Shown piece after piece: positions 1-9,693 of a stretch of DNA of 19,304 nucleotides. Made by a program: the position numbers and the translations under genes. Below the pieces are notes generated by a model, which did not search any database, had not been told where the DNA came from, and saw only the letters and a program-made list of their open reading frames with translations. The DNA lies in the NCBI GenBank assembly GCA_027575765.1, contig JANBPT010000911.1, positions 1 to 19,304 of the forward strand. The letters are read 5' to 3'. The stretch's first letter is position 1, and every line of letters starts with the position of its first letter. The DNA comes from Tieghemiomyces parasiticus (lineage: Eukaryota > Kickxellomycota > Dimargaritomycetes > Dimargaritales > Dimargaritaceae).

Positions 1-560
1 CTGCTGGTGGGGCGAGAAAAACAGGGCTTGAATGGGTTGGCAGGGAAGGCGGGGGAACGAATGAGCGACGCGGGAGGAGTAGCCTTACGAAGAGAGGCAA
101 TAGTAAAAAGATACACGACCAGTGCGAGGAAGCTCCATTGGGTGGAGAACCCAGCCCATCGGCTGGGGTGGGAGAACCGGCGGGGGAGTGGAAAAACAAA
201 AATAAACACCGTACAGAAAGCCGCACAACACAGGGCGGGAAGCATGCGGCGGGGGAAATGGGTACTGGTGGAAAAACAATCCGCAGGGGGAAAAAAAAGT
301 CCATCAGGAGGGGAAAAAAAGGCGACGAGGGGAGGCGTGGGCATGACCATGTTTGGGGGAGGGACAGCTAGATTATCTTCGTACCTTACATGTAGGAACA
401 GGCCGCGAGTGATAATGGGCGAGAAAACGAGGGCTACTAGGTACACACAGTTGCGAGGCGGGGGAGGAAAACCCTTCCCCCCCCTCGTCGGTCAATCGCC
501 AGGGATCATAGGGTGGTGAGACCGAGCGGAAGCATGGCGAGCAAGGGAGGATGTATCAGC
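1..560. other. Purine-rich gene-free segment at left edge
   Basis: The + strand is rich in G and A runs, for example GGGGGAAAAAAAA near 286-298 and a similar G4A7 block near 313-323. The pyrimidine-rich strand is therefore the minus strand. In this window the leaders of recognisable genes (7597 and 15094 on +) are pyrimidine-rich on the coding strand, so this could be the 5' leader of a minus-strand gene beyond the left edge. That is inference. The frames that stay open here on both strands are low-complexity products of the skew and resemble no protein I know. Confidence 0.4.
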
Positions 561-2254
561 AATTGGGTCGGGTCGCCAGGGCCAACTACAAAGACCATAT
601 CCACCTTCTGCGTCCTAATGCCTGTCCGCTTAAGCCTTGCGGCTCAAAGTCTTGGGGGCTCTGGGTTGCGCCGACTGTGTCCACGGTGTCAGCCGTGACC
701 AACAAACAAATCCCTCCACTGCGGCGTTGAAAGGGAGACAAGCATGAGCGCCGTTAATCAACCCTAATATTTAGACGTCAGTGTCGGCCAATCACCCCCC
801 CCCGAGGCTAGACGAGAGGGGGGGGTGCCTTGTAAGGAATCCCGCCAGGTGCTACCGTTGTGGTTACTGGATGGTGCTAGGTGGCCGAAACATGGTGGAA
901 TTGGCTGGGGTGGCGTAATGTCACTCTGTCGGGCAGTGGCATTGAGATTATGGACAGGTTCTCCCGTCATTTCCTCCTTGTTTAAAGTGAGATTTAGTAA
1001 TCAAGCTGTCAACAGCATGATTGAGCGTACCCCGTTCCCAATAATGGGGCCTGGCCACAACCCGTGCCCACACTACTGCGACCAAATAACGGTACACTTT
1101 ACCATACTGGCTCTCTATGGTGGCAGGCAGGTGTCACTAGACATAAGGGCAGCCTTATCCTGCAAAGGATCGAGTTGTGTTTCAACCTCGTTCCACTGAT
1201 GTCCCAAACCATACATAGGTGAACGTTAACTACGCTTCTGGAGCCTCCAGGCTGAATTCAGACGCCGTTCCATAAGCGGCCAGGTCCGTTCTACAGTCTA
1301 CCGGTCGAGGATGAGCCACACCCATTTCCTATGGCAGTGCGTCAAGTCGCGAACTGTCCGGTAAACCCCGCTGCAAGTCTAGCAAGTGGTTCTCAGTGCA
1401 CTGCACTGTCCGTGCCGCACTGAGTGTTCTTCCGGGCTTATTGTATTTATCCATTACATGTAGTCGAGTTTCCGTGACCGGCATTCACTTGTGCGACCAC
1501 AAACATGGACATGGCCTCCCCCTCCGGAACGTTTGCCGCATGACGCTGCCAGGGGTCTTGGCCCGTCGTCTCAAACCGCTCTACAACCTCAATGCGAAAG
1601 TCCTTGCCATGCTCTATTACTTAATTAACTATAACACTAGACAACATATGGTCGGTATCGAGTGGGTAGGTATATCCTGGCTGTTACGCGTCGCTGTCCA
1701 GCGGACGTTCGTACTCAAGATATAACACCCCAAGAGGATCACATATGTCTAGATCCGGGCAACCATCCTGTATTTTTAAAATAATGGGCACTCGAGGGTT
1801 AGACGAGCGATTGTCACCGGGTCTTTCTCCCCCTTTAGCTTTGGTAGGTTGGAAGCAGTTACGAATCGATTTCGCCGACTATCGGTCGCACTACAGCACT
1901 TCCTTTTTATTTTTCCAACCCTCTGGCGGATATGGATGGTTGCGTTCTTCCTACAGATTTTAGTGTGGGGAATTCCGAAACATTCAAGTTTTTCTAGAGG
2001 GGAGTAGTTCACCTGCTCGTACGCTCGAAATAAACTCGGCATAGCGCGCTTTCCCAGAAGACCCAATCCATATATATGGTCATGGCCGAGAAGTCCGACT
2101 GTGGTACTTCCATCTTGCTTTTATCCTTAGTCCTGCACTAGGGAACCCACTTCTTTTAACCCACCAATATACACCAAGCATTCGGCTGATATCCTCCTTG
2201 CCTGGGGCATGTTGCTCCTTTCTTGTTCTAACCGTGGTCCGCAACTTCCCTAAA
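561..2254. other. Long stretch without a recognisable gene
   Basis: I see no coding region that I can support. Open frames are short (at most about 125 codons), do not look like any known family, and their third positions are not GC-biased as in the cyclin gene. The stretch holds one C-run/G-run inverted repeat, listed separately. Its last ~50 bases lead into the start at 2255. Confidence 0.5.
793..827. repeat. C8/G8 inverted repeat
   Basis: CACCCCCCCC (793-802) is followed by a 15-base spacer and GGGGGGGGTG (818-827), a perfect 10-bp stem. It could form a hairpin or cruciform, or G-rich secondary structure on either strand. I see no gene-linked role. Confidence 0.75.
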
Positions 2255-3163
2255 ATGTCGGCTGGCCTCCGCACGAGACGCCAAGGCAATGTACGGCGCG
2301 CCTTCCCGTTGACCTACGCCCGCGTCAACGCCGTCCTCCGCACCCTCGTAGACCTTAAGGCGTGGGACACCCCGCTGCCGAGAAAGGAGCTGGTGTACAT
2401 GTCCCGGCGAGCGCTCGAGGCCAACGTGCGCTGTTTAGTGTCCCACCAGCAGATCATGAGTATCCTTACCAAAGTACACCGTGTCATGTCCGCTCGTAAG
2501 TCTACCTCGGAACCGTGGCCTTTGATACCCGGCCTGAAATGCCAGTGTCCTACCGAGGCCGAGCAGTCGGAGCAATTATGTCTATTCAACGAGTGGTATA
2601 CTCAGCGAGCGGCCTCCCGGGGCCCTACCCCCTCCAACGATGGCGAGCTCACCAGCCCTCAGCCAGATGCCGGCACACCGTGTCCGACCTGCACTGCGAG
2701 ACTCACCGAGTCGGCCGCAGAGTCAGCCCTGGCGGGCGAGCAACCGCATAACGCAACTCCTGCCCGGTACCAATGGACCGCTATGCCTGCGTCGTCCAGC
2801 TCGGAAAACGCGAATCCATCGGGCTCAATGGCGGAGGAAGTGAGGACTCCAGCGGTACTTCCCAGTCCCGGCCATATGATTCCAGGTGGCCAAACCCAGG
2901 CCAACGAGCTCATCCATCTTCTGTCTGCTGCCCACGACGACCTTGAGGTGCGCCGCAGTCAGCAAGCTGAGGAATTCCACCGGATCCTAGAGCGCGTGAC
3001 CCGTCAGTTTCAGGACACTGTGAGCCAAGAGGGGCAGCGCTTCTATGACCGCTTCCAGGACGAGCTCATGCGCGACCGAGAGACGCTTCGCACCTTACTT
3101 TGCGATTACATGGCATCGGCCAGACGCGACGTACGGGAGGCCCGCCATTTCCAGCGCACGTGA
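2255..3163 (+). CDS. Unrecognised 302-aa protein with helical C-terminus
   Basis: An uninterrupted 302-codon frame ends with TGA at 3161. The first in-frame ATG is at 2255, with A at -3; the frame is open upstream only without an ATG. Residues 1-95 are basic and look folded (VNAVLRTLVDLKAWDT, RRALEANVRCLVSHQQ). Residues 96-146 contain cysteines at C96, C98, C109, C143 and C146, including CQC and CPTC pairs, but I cannot confirm a zinc site. Residues 120-210 are Ser/Pro/Ala-rich and probably disordered. Residues 215-300 are rich in E, R, Q and hydrophobics with no proline (FHRILERVTRQFQDTV), consistent with an amphipathic or coiled-coil helix. Codon third positions favour G/C, supporting a real gene. 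I do not recognise the family. A GTAAGT at about 2495 inside the frame could be a donor, so an intron cannot be excluded. Confidence 0.65.
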   Translation: MSAGLRTRRQGNVRRAFPLTYARVNAVLRTLVDLKAWDTPLPRKELVYMSRRALEANVRCLVSHQQIMSILTKVHRVMSARKSTSEPWPLIPGLKCQCPTEAEQSEQLCLFNEWYTQRAASRGPTPSNDGELTSPQPDAGTPCPTCTARLTESAAESALAGEQPHNATPARYQWTAMPASSSSENANPSGSMAEEVRTPAVLPSPGHMIPGGQTQANELIHLLSAAHDDLEVRRSQQAEEFHRILERVTRQFQDTVSQEGQRFYDRFQDELMRDRETLRTLLCDYMASARRDVREARHFQRT

Positions 3164-5046
3164 CTTCTATAATCGGAGACCCCTGACCTCAAGATCAGGC
3201 GACGGTATGTATACCTCGTTGATTTCCGCATCATTCCCTTTGGACTCATCAAAGCCATTGTATCCTAGTGGCTCTATCTCAGTAAAGGCGGATCGTGTAT
3301 TCAAATGGCATATCCAGCGCGTTTACCCCTTTTAGGCATTGGAACAAGGCGGTCATGGTAGCTGCAGCTCGGACGTGCTGGATTGATGTTTTATACCCCG
3401 GTTGGATTACGCTTTCTAAGTATTCATGTCTAAAGTAATAGAGTGTGCAATGGTAACAGATTGTGAACGACGAAATGACAGCTAGTAAGTGTCCCCGAAT
3501 GAAGGCCATCTTTATGGTGACGGTCGTGGACGAGAGAGTGCTATAGCAGGAAACGTAGGGGTTGTAGGTGCCAGGGGTATACATGGCAGACCACATATAG
3601 GGGGTTGTTTGGGAGTAGGGGCAGGGGGGGGGGCTAAGTAACCGAACATAGTAATGGGATAGTGGGTATAGTGAGTTAGATCTTATTGTAGGGGCTGGTG
3701 TGACCTAATAGTTGCAAGTTAGAGGGCTAGAGAAAACGGGTGGCTGGTGAGCACGGGACACCGTGAAGACAATAACATGATAGAATAATAAAACGATAAG
3801 AATAAGAATAAATACTGAAGAGAGAGATATGGGTCGGGGTCATCCCGGAGCCCTTTTCTGAACTTTTATGCTGGATGGCCTTCAGGCTTCGGCCCGGTAG
3901 GCCTGGTGCTTGGTGAAGCCCAGGAGTTGGGGACAGGGGGTAGTATTAAGGAGGGCGGCCACAAGTGGTCGTTTCCCCAACCCCTCTGCTACAATATCCA
4001 TTATTGACCTTCCTTTACAATATCAAGATCCTCCCGACCTCCTCCGTCCCCTACGTTGTATCCCTCGGTTTGCTGACCTTGTTGGCATTAATAGCAGCTC
4101 CACTGCACCTTGTAGCATACCCAACATGTTTTTCCACCCTTTAAGCACTCGGTTTCACCTTATCCTTGCTTCCGTCGCCTCTGGGTAGCTAGAGTTGGGC
4201 CCTAACTTACCTATACCTATTTCGGTTTCACGTTCTACAAGCGAGTATATTAGAGCGATCATGGTTCTGATGTCTAAATGTCTATTAGTACTCGACCTAC
4301 CTATTCAAAGTAGCACCATCAATCTAATGGCGCAGAAAAGGTATACTAAGTGAATGCCAAACATCCTCGATCCGTTGTTCACTCTATATGGCGTGTCCAG
4401 GGCCGCTGCTGAAGCGGCGTGGAGAGTGGGGAGGGATACTTCAGCGGTGGATTTCAGGTCGAAAATCGAACTCCGATCGCTTGTATCAGAGACCACTGCC
4501 CCGGTCCTCATGCCTCCCCCCTCACTCTGCCCTACCGTCTTGGGGTGGGATAACGAATAGAAAATGAGTTCGGATATGTACTACCCATACCCTGCTGAAC
4601 GTGTCATATATCCTCGCAAGTAAAGGTTGGAATCGTACCCTAGTGGTCCGGCTGGATACACTTTCGTTCCACCCAAATAGTGGTCTTCCTAACAGTCATA
4701 TCCTTATGACAAGCATGGTGAGGTGGAGGCAAACAGGACCGACATAGACCACTTCAACAGATAGGGAATGGGTGGGCGACAATTGAGGGAGATGGTGGGA
4801 TGAGAGGAACCGGTCCGATTCATTAATCAGGAATGGCCCCGTTGACTACTGTGCAGCCTAATACGCAGCCGATTTTGACAATCTAACTCATCGCCATGGT
4901 CCAGCCACGCCATTCTGCCCTATTCCAGCCTTATCACCGTTTTATTATTCAACACCTTGTGGGCATTACTGATGTAGGCCTGCTTACTCGCCCATCAACT
5001 CGCCCTAACCTTATACCTACCCGCCAGCTGTGGGCCGTCGCTCGCC
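3164..5046. other. Intergenic region with strand-composition switch
   Basis: About 3480-3960 is purine-rich on + (43 of 60 bases in 3601-3660). About 3960-4190 is pyrimidine-rich. The switch resembles a divergent promoter. Two weak gene candidates flank it: a 105-codon minus-strand frame from 3596 to 3279, whose first ~45 codons have GC-rich third positions, and a 68-codon plus-strand frame at 4354-4560. Neither matches anything I know, so I do not call them as genes. An A-rich tract with several AATAA-type motifs lies at about 3783-3815. Confidence 0.4.
3600..3633 (+). other. G-quadruplex motif
   Basis: Four G runs lie on the + strand: G5 (3600-3604), G3 (3611-3613), G4 (3618-3621) and G10 (3624-3633), with loops of 6, 4 and 2 bases. 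This satisfies the usual G3+N1-7 quadruplex rule. It lies in the purine-rich half of the putative divergent promoter. Confidence 0.7.
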
Positions 5047-5144
5047 ATGCGCCCCGATCCGCACAAGCAGAAGCAGTCACGGCGTTACCAGACGAAGCAG
5101 CGACAGCGCGGCCAAGCCCCCGACGGTGTGGACACAGGAGATGA
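4896..5144 (+). promoter_or_regulatory. Upstream ORF overlapping the 5047 start
   Basis: The ATG at 4896 has a near-ideal context (CGCCATGG) and opens an 82-codon frame that ends with TGA at 5142-5144, about 95 bases past the ATG at 5047 and in a different frame. If the transcript begins upstream of 4896, this overlapping uORF would be expected to reduce translation of the 5047 gene. If transcription starts between 4899 and 5046, it is irrelevant. The peptide matches nothing I know. Confidence 0.3.
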
Positions 5145-6042
5145 GGTCGAGCGGACAGCGGGCTCCGTACCTCCTTCGCTAGGCCACCTCGATTCGGCAC
5201 CATACCGTCGCCGGCCCGTGGAGACCAACGCTTACCGCTACAAGGACGACGATGACGATACCAGCGGGCCTGCCTCGACCACCGTTATCGGTGCCGGAGG
5301 GCCTCGGCCGGTTTATGTCAAGGAGGAGGCGGAGGAGGAGGATCCACTGGCCCGGGAGGCGAGGGAGATTGAGGAATTGCTGGCAGTGGCTGACCGCGCG
5401 TACGAAAACATGGCGCCTTCGCAGTACTTTCAGTCGAAACAGCAACGGGCCTGGTTCGGTGGGGCCAGTGAGGATAGCTTACTATCTGGGCCGAGTGTCC
5501 CGTGGGAGACTGACGGGGATGCGCAGCCTGGTCATGTGGGACGGCACCCTCTCGACGAGCCACCCGCCGATTTGGTGGCGGCGCTGAGCCTCAACAAGGC
5601 GGCCGTGGGGGCCTACCTTTCGGATATTCCGCCAGCTCTACATCTTAACTTACCGGACTTGGATAGGGAAGTCACCGCTGCGGAGACCCTGGTCACGGAC
5701 TCGCCAGACGTTGGCAGTCGGTGGATTTACAATCCATCGAATTCGGTGCCCGATCCTAGTACAGCCTGGTCTTCTGCATCTTCCCCTCAGCAATCGATAA
5801 CCCGTACCATCACCCCACCATTGGTACTGCCTGAACCGTCACCGCGCACCGAAGTAACCCAGACGCAACCTCTATCACCCGTCGAACCCTTGCAGAAACC
5901 ACCACCGCAGTCGCCGGCCATACCTGTGGCGATCTCACCGCCCAGACAGAGCCCCGCATGGTCACCAAGTATCGCGAATAACCCCCCGCCGAAGGCCCAG
6001 GAAGAGGATCTAGAGTCGTGGCTGGACGACGTGCTTGGTTAG
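5047..6042 (+). CDS. Aven-like protein (331 aa)
   Basis: Single-exon frame with ATG in good context (G at -3) and TAG at 6040. Three blocks recall the Aven family, in the correct order. PSQYFQSKQQRAW at residues 124-136 resembles the SFSQFRF..EKEW block. AYLSDIPPALHLNL at 189-202 resembles the L..LP..LRLNV block. The acidic terminal motif EEDLESWLDDVLG at 319-331 resembles the extreme C-terminus of Aven (ELEDWLD). The N-terminus is basic and Gln/Arg-rich (1-22), where animal Aven is RGG-rich. Residues 67-71 are a run of Asp, 92-112 are Glu-rich, and 230-318 are Pro/Ser-rich and probably disordered. Animal Aven is an apoptosis inhibitor that binds Bcl-xL and Apaf-1 and activates ATM; no fungal function can be inferred. 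The family call rests on remembered motifs, not a search. The alternative is an unrelated disordered acidic protein. Confidence 0.6.
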   Translation: MRPDPHKQKQSRRYQTKQRQRGQAPDGVDTGDEVERTAGSVPPSLGHLDSAPYRRRPVETNAYRYKDDDDDTSGPASTTVIGAGGPRPVYVKEEAEEEDPLAREAREIEELLAVADRAYENMAPSQYFQSKQQRAWFGGASEDSLLSGPSVPWETDGDAQPGHVGRHPLDEPPADLVAALSLNKAAVGAYLSDIPPALHLNLPDLDREVTAAETLVTDSPDVGSRWIYNPSNSVPDPSTAWSSASSPQQSITRTITPPLVLPEPSPRTEVTQTQPLSPVEPLQKPPPQSPAIPVAISPPRQSPAWSPSIANNPPPKAQEEDLESWLDDVLG

Positions 6043-6139
6043 CTCATGCAACCCCGCACAGCAGGGACCGGCTGGCGTTTGTATCATCCGCCCCCGGCGA
6101 TCAACCCCAAATATTATCTATTCCTGCAGGCAATGCCCT

Positions 6140-6145
6140 AATAAA
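6140..6145 (+). terminator. Poly(A) signal of the Aven-like gene
   Basis: AATAAA lies 98 bases after the TAG that ends at 6042, on the coding strand and at a plausible 3' UTR distance. Confidence 0.5.
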
Positions 6146-7380
6146 ATGACATGCGGTAGGGGCCGTCAAGCCGACTCTCATAGATGTTTACATAGGTCTG
6201 CACAGACTGGGGCTGATTATTTGCACTATTCTTCAGCAACCAAATTATGCACCGCCCGAGGATACAGGGGACTGGGCGGGCGGCCCATCTATCCCGGGGA
6301 TAGCACAGTTGCTGGTTTCCAACCCGATGATAAAATTGGCCTGCTAAACCAGCTCAACCCCTCCCCACAAGTACACTGGTGGGCGGAAGAAGACAACTAC
6401 GGTCGCTTGCAATCGAGCCCATCCGTTTCGGTCCCGGCGAGCTAGTGACAAATGGATACCGTCGTGCGCCAACCAGAGGCCGTGCGAGTGTCTTAGAGGT
6501 GATCGTACTGACCACTGCCGCTCGAGACTGGACGGAACCCCCGAAAAAAAGAGAAGCCGTCACCCAACCCCCATTGGCCGTTCCACGCTGTCGAACCCAC
6601 CAGCTGTGTCATAGGTGATCTGCCTCCGTGGCTCTTAGGAGCAGCCGAGTCGCAATATTCAACCCTTTTTTTAATGATCTCGACTAACTGGGCAGGGAGC
6701 GGTACGGCCGAGGTAAAGGGCGGTGCCATGCTTGATAGCTCATAGAAATGAAGGCGACAACCGGTGGAGGTGTGGGGGCACCAAGCTGGAGGGAAAGTAC
6801 AACCGGGCTTTCCCCCAACCCCACCCGACCTTCCGCCCACCTCTTTCGCAGCTGGGCAGTGGGGAAAAGTTGTGACAGGGACCAACCCATTCCACACCTC
6901 TGCCGCACCCGTCCGCTTACCACCGCAAGCCCTATTGAGCACATCCCCAGCCCCGGTCTATTTTTATCACAACTGTCCAACCTCCCTTGCACCCCATCCA
7001 CCACTCCCGCCCCTCCACTTCCCTGGCTAGGTGGGTTGGTAGCCCACTGGACCGCGGCCTCACGGTCAGCCCTACGTTTCTGCTGTCACCTTGCGCCCTG
7101 TGCGTTTTTCCCCCTATTTTACGCGTCTTCGTCTGCTGGGCTACGGTAGGGGTTGTCTCGATGGCTGCAGGGAAAGGGATGACGCGGTCTAGGACCGAGG
7201 CTGATAAATAGGTACAACTATCACGTCGCCCCCCCCCGCCCAGTGGTTATTCCCTGTTTGCCCCTTACGTCCTACTTTGAACTGCAGTACCAGTATTAGG
7301 TTTCCCTGCACTTTCGTTGGCCCAACCTTACGCTGAACAATAGACAGTTTTAGGACTTGACAGCCTCCTTTTTTTCCCTT
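6146..7380. other. Spacer without a recognisable gene
   Basis: Several overlapping open frames occur on both strands at 6350-7210, up to 149 codons. They are Pro/Gly/Ser-rich, resemble no family, and no single frame has clear third-position bias. I see nothing I can support as a gene. Confidence 0.45.
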
Positions 7381-7596
7381 CACCCAGCAAACACGGCTTA
7401 TTTCGTTACCCAGCCTTTGGAAAGTATCCAGCCTTGTCTCCCCTACCTTTCTCACCTACGTCTGCTACCGGTCGTCACCTCTCAACTTACCACCACATTT
7501 GCCGCTCGCTTGACCTCGCCATTTACCTTCTCCCCTCTTCGCCGATTCCACGGCCTTCTCGCTACCCTCCATTCTCTTCTGCCCATCCTACCTTTC
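7381..7596 (+). promoter_or_regulatory. CT-rich leader of the GPI-protein gene
   Basis: The coding strand becomes strongly pyrimidine-rich (for example CTCTTCTGCCCATCCTACC) right up to the ATG at 7597. It resembles the leader upstream of cyclin B. It probably contains the core promoter and 5' UTR; no TATA box is evident. Confidence 0.45.
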
Positions 7597-8420
7597 ATGC
7601 AGCTCAACGCCCTCACCCTCGCCGCGCTGGTCTTGGCCGCCACGAATGCTCGAGCAGCCGAGTCGCAGGCCAGCCCCGGGCCGACTAAAGCTCTTCCAGC
7701 CCCAGTTTCCACACTTTCCGCGTCCGAGTTGCCCAGTGTTCCAGCCTCGACGACCGAGGAGACCACAGGTAAGTGTGGGGATTGATTATGGCCGGCACCG
7801 CAGCCTGGCTGCCCTCACCCCTTGTGACGGTTAGGCCAATTGCCAGCCACCCAACTTGGATACCCTACCGGTCTACTCGACTGTATGGAATCGGGCAGTT
7901 CGTCCCTGTATTGGACGTCAGGGGCGCTGGGGTGGGTGGCCTGGAGCTAGCAGTATGCCATGTTCGCTGCGCGACATTTTCATACCAGTCTACCCCTACC
8001 GGAACCAGTGCAGGTGTACTGACCTTAGTATCTCCCCCCCCCACTTACCGTTGTTTGCGGCCTACTTACCCAACTTTTCATCCCGCTGTTCGCCTAGACG
8101 ACGACCCTGAGACCACGCTGTCCAGTATCAGCACGCGGCCGTCTTCCAGTGCACGCCCTTCGTCGTCCATCACCACCTCGTCTTCATCGTCTAGCCCGTC
8201 TTCGTCCTCCAATTCGAGCAGCACCGATAAGACCACATCCTCCACCACCACGTCGACAACCTCTGACGAGATGACGTCCGACACTACCACGGCCCCGGCA
8301 CAGGTTACCTACGCGCCTTTCGTAGCCAGTAGTGCCAATACCCTACCCATGGACCAGCTCTCAGTCAAAGTGGTGGCTGCCCTAGCCCTCATGTCCATCC
8401 CCTTAGCCGCTGCTATTTAG
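7597..8420 (+). CDS. Ser/Thr-rich GPI-anchored surface protein, two exons
   Basis: Proposed exons are 7597-7768 and 8098-8420. Joining them gives a 164-aa protein with the split codon (Asp58) in phase. Residues 1-20 are a signal peptide with a hydrophobic core (LTLAALVLAA) and an Ala-X-Ala cleavage site (ARA|AES). Residues 21-57 are Pro/Ser-rich. Residues 62-122 are almost continuous Ser/Thr and a likely site of dense O-mannosylation. Residues 133-164 have the pattern of a GPI signal: small residues (ASSAN, 134-138) as candidate attachment site, a short polar spacer, then a hydrophobic tail (VVAALALMSIPLAAAI) ending at the stop. The mature protein should sit on the plasma membrane or in the cell wall. 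Low-complexity Ser/Thr stretches prevent a family assignment, and no catalytic or adhesion domain is visible. The donor CAG|GTAAGT is perfect; the acceptor is the less certain boundary. Confidence 0.7.
7769..8097 (+). other. Intron of the GPI-protein gene
   Basis: The donor GTAAGT is at 7769. The acceptor TAG at 8095-8097 follows a pyrimidine-rich stretch, and a branch-like TACTGAC is at about 8017-8023. At 329 bases it is long for a fungal intron. An earlier TAG at 7832-7834 would make a 66-base intron, but the resulting frame hits a stop within about 40 codons. The whole intron is also open in the exon 2 frame, so an alternative start inside it is conceivable but would lose the signal peptide. 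Confidence 0.55.
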
Positions 8421-9016
8421 GCGGAGAAGGCGCGCTCCCCCCTTGGTGCCGTATCTGCCGTCCGATCTCGAGCGTGGCAGTTCCTACCCCCTCCTCCTCC
8501 TGTAGAAGCCTACACCTTAAGCCATCACGCCGCCCATGATCTTTATTACCCCTTACCCATATCCTCATATTTTTCGCCGCCTGTAGTCGGCCTGTGATTT
8601 AGGCGCCAGGCTTTAATCTAGCTCAGCTGCAACACTTGTCATTAAATTGTCCTCCGATACACTCATGTGGAGCATCCGCGGGCGTACTGGCCGACTGCAG
8701 CCCTTATACTGGACAGATATACGTAGCTTAGGATTCTGTATATTACGAAAAATACAGTGCTACTAAGTGTACTCTACTTGGATCGGCCCTGATCTTCGGT
8801 CCCTGTTTCGATAGATCAACCACCCTGTACTCCCACTCCCTCCCTCCTCTACGACAGCAACTCTCGCGGCGTCGTCGCCTTCTGTCGCTGCTTACCTAGC
8901 TTCGATCGACATGTCATGTTCACGTCGTTGATAGCTCCTATTAAGCCATCGGGGCTGCACTCTTACCTACCGCCACCACCACCTTTTGTTTTGTTCGCAG
9001 TCGACAGTGATCGGCC
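8421..9016. other. Spacer and CT-rich leader of the RidA-like relic
   Basis: The first part is the 3' flank of the GPI-protein gene; ATTAAA at 8641-8646, 221 bases after the stop, is a weak poly(A)-signal candidate. About 8810-8900 is pyrimidine-rich on +, as in other gene leaders here. A polypyrimidine run ending in CAG at 8998-9000 just before the ATG at 9017 could be a 5' UTR acceptor. An ATG at 8916 opens an out-of-frame 61-codon ORF overlapping this start. Confidence 0.4.
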
Positions 9017-9408
9017 ATGTCAACCCTTGGAGCCCAGACGGTACTCACTGAGTAAGTCGAAAATGGCATCAGGGGCTGGCCCAAGATCTCGTGGCGGGTG
9101 ATCCATCCGATCAATCCATCACCACCCACTGCTGGCAAACCTCACTTTTTTTTTCTCCCCACCCCCGCGCTTCTATTTACGCTGTCGTAGGAAGGCACCA
9201 CCACCAATTGTACACTATAGTGGCTGACAAGCCGCCCAGATGTCAGCAGCTCTTTATTCCTGTATGACTTCTAGCCACACAGGATGCCACTGGGCCTAGA
9301 TTTTGGGCTCAACTGCACGAGAATGTGGCCTCGGTGTTGCATGGGTTGCGTCGAAACGTTAGGAGGTACGGCCGAGGTGTGGTAAGGTCAATGACGATGC
9401 TGATGGAC
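9017..9408 (+). pseudogene. Probable decayed RidA/YjgF/UK114-family gene
   Basis: An ATG at 9017 in good context (GGCCATGTC) starts a short exon to 9051. A consensus donor GTAAGT and an acceptor preceded by a long T/C tract (GTCGTAG at 9184-9190) join it in phase to exon 2. The product MSTLGAQTVLTE+KAPPPIVHYS matches the RidA N-terminal signature T..AP..I..YS. A TGA at 9225 then interrupts the frame. Beyond it, QAAQMSAALYSCM (same frame) recalls the QA......Y.SG segment. In another frame, at about 9310-9405, ENVASVL...VVRSMTMLMD recalls the NI..VL......VVK.TV.L.DM block. RidA proteins are small trimeric enamine/imine deaminases, about 120-140 aa, in cytosol or mitochondria. Order and approximate spacing fit, but stop and frame change indicate a dead copy, or a fortuitous match after the first 12 residues. 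Confidence 0.4.
9052..9190 (+). other. Putative intron in the RidA-like relic
   Basis: 139 bases, starting GTAAGT and ending TAG after a long T9/C-rich tract. Splicing keeps the reading frame (codon GAG split 2+1), which argues that this was once a genuine intron. Confidence 0.45.
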
Positions 9409-9493
9409 CATTAGTGGGTCTCCAAGTGGGAGGAAAGAACCGTATCCCGGCGAGTAGCTTATAATGCTATGGATGAATTGGGGCTAGCCCAAT

Positions 9494-9499
9494 TTTATT
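9494..9499 (-). terminator. Poly(A) signal of the minus-strand gene
   Basis: AATAAA on the minus strand, 195 bases beyond the stop codon of the frame 10161-9694. The distance is acceptable for a 3' UTR. Confidence 0.4.
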
Positions 9500-9693
9500 G
9501 ACGCAGGGGAAGAGAAACATGTATGATAAGAATGACGCTAGACAAGAGGTAATAAAGCAGGGCGCAGGTAATGCGGTGAGAGGGGGGATAAAACACCGGC
9601 ACAGCCGGAGTAGTACTGGGTGATGATAAAAATGAATGGCTTTGGCGTAGGGCCACGTCTCCATCGGCCGAGCGACGAAACGATGCAAGACCG

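Noticed and set aside
7..519. 170-codon plus-strand frame
   Set aside because: It begins with GTG, the product is Gly/Arg/Lys-rich, and its openness comes from purine-rich DNA.
4402..4418. GCCGCT/AGCGGC hairpin
   Set aside because: A 6-bp stem with 5-base loop is too common to interpret.
8619..8630. TAGCTCAGCTGC, a tRNA A-box-like string
   Set aside because: No B box follows within tRNA length.
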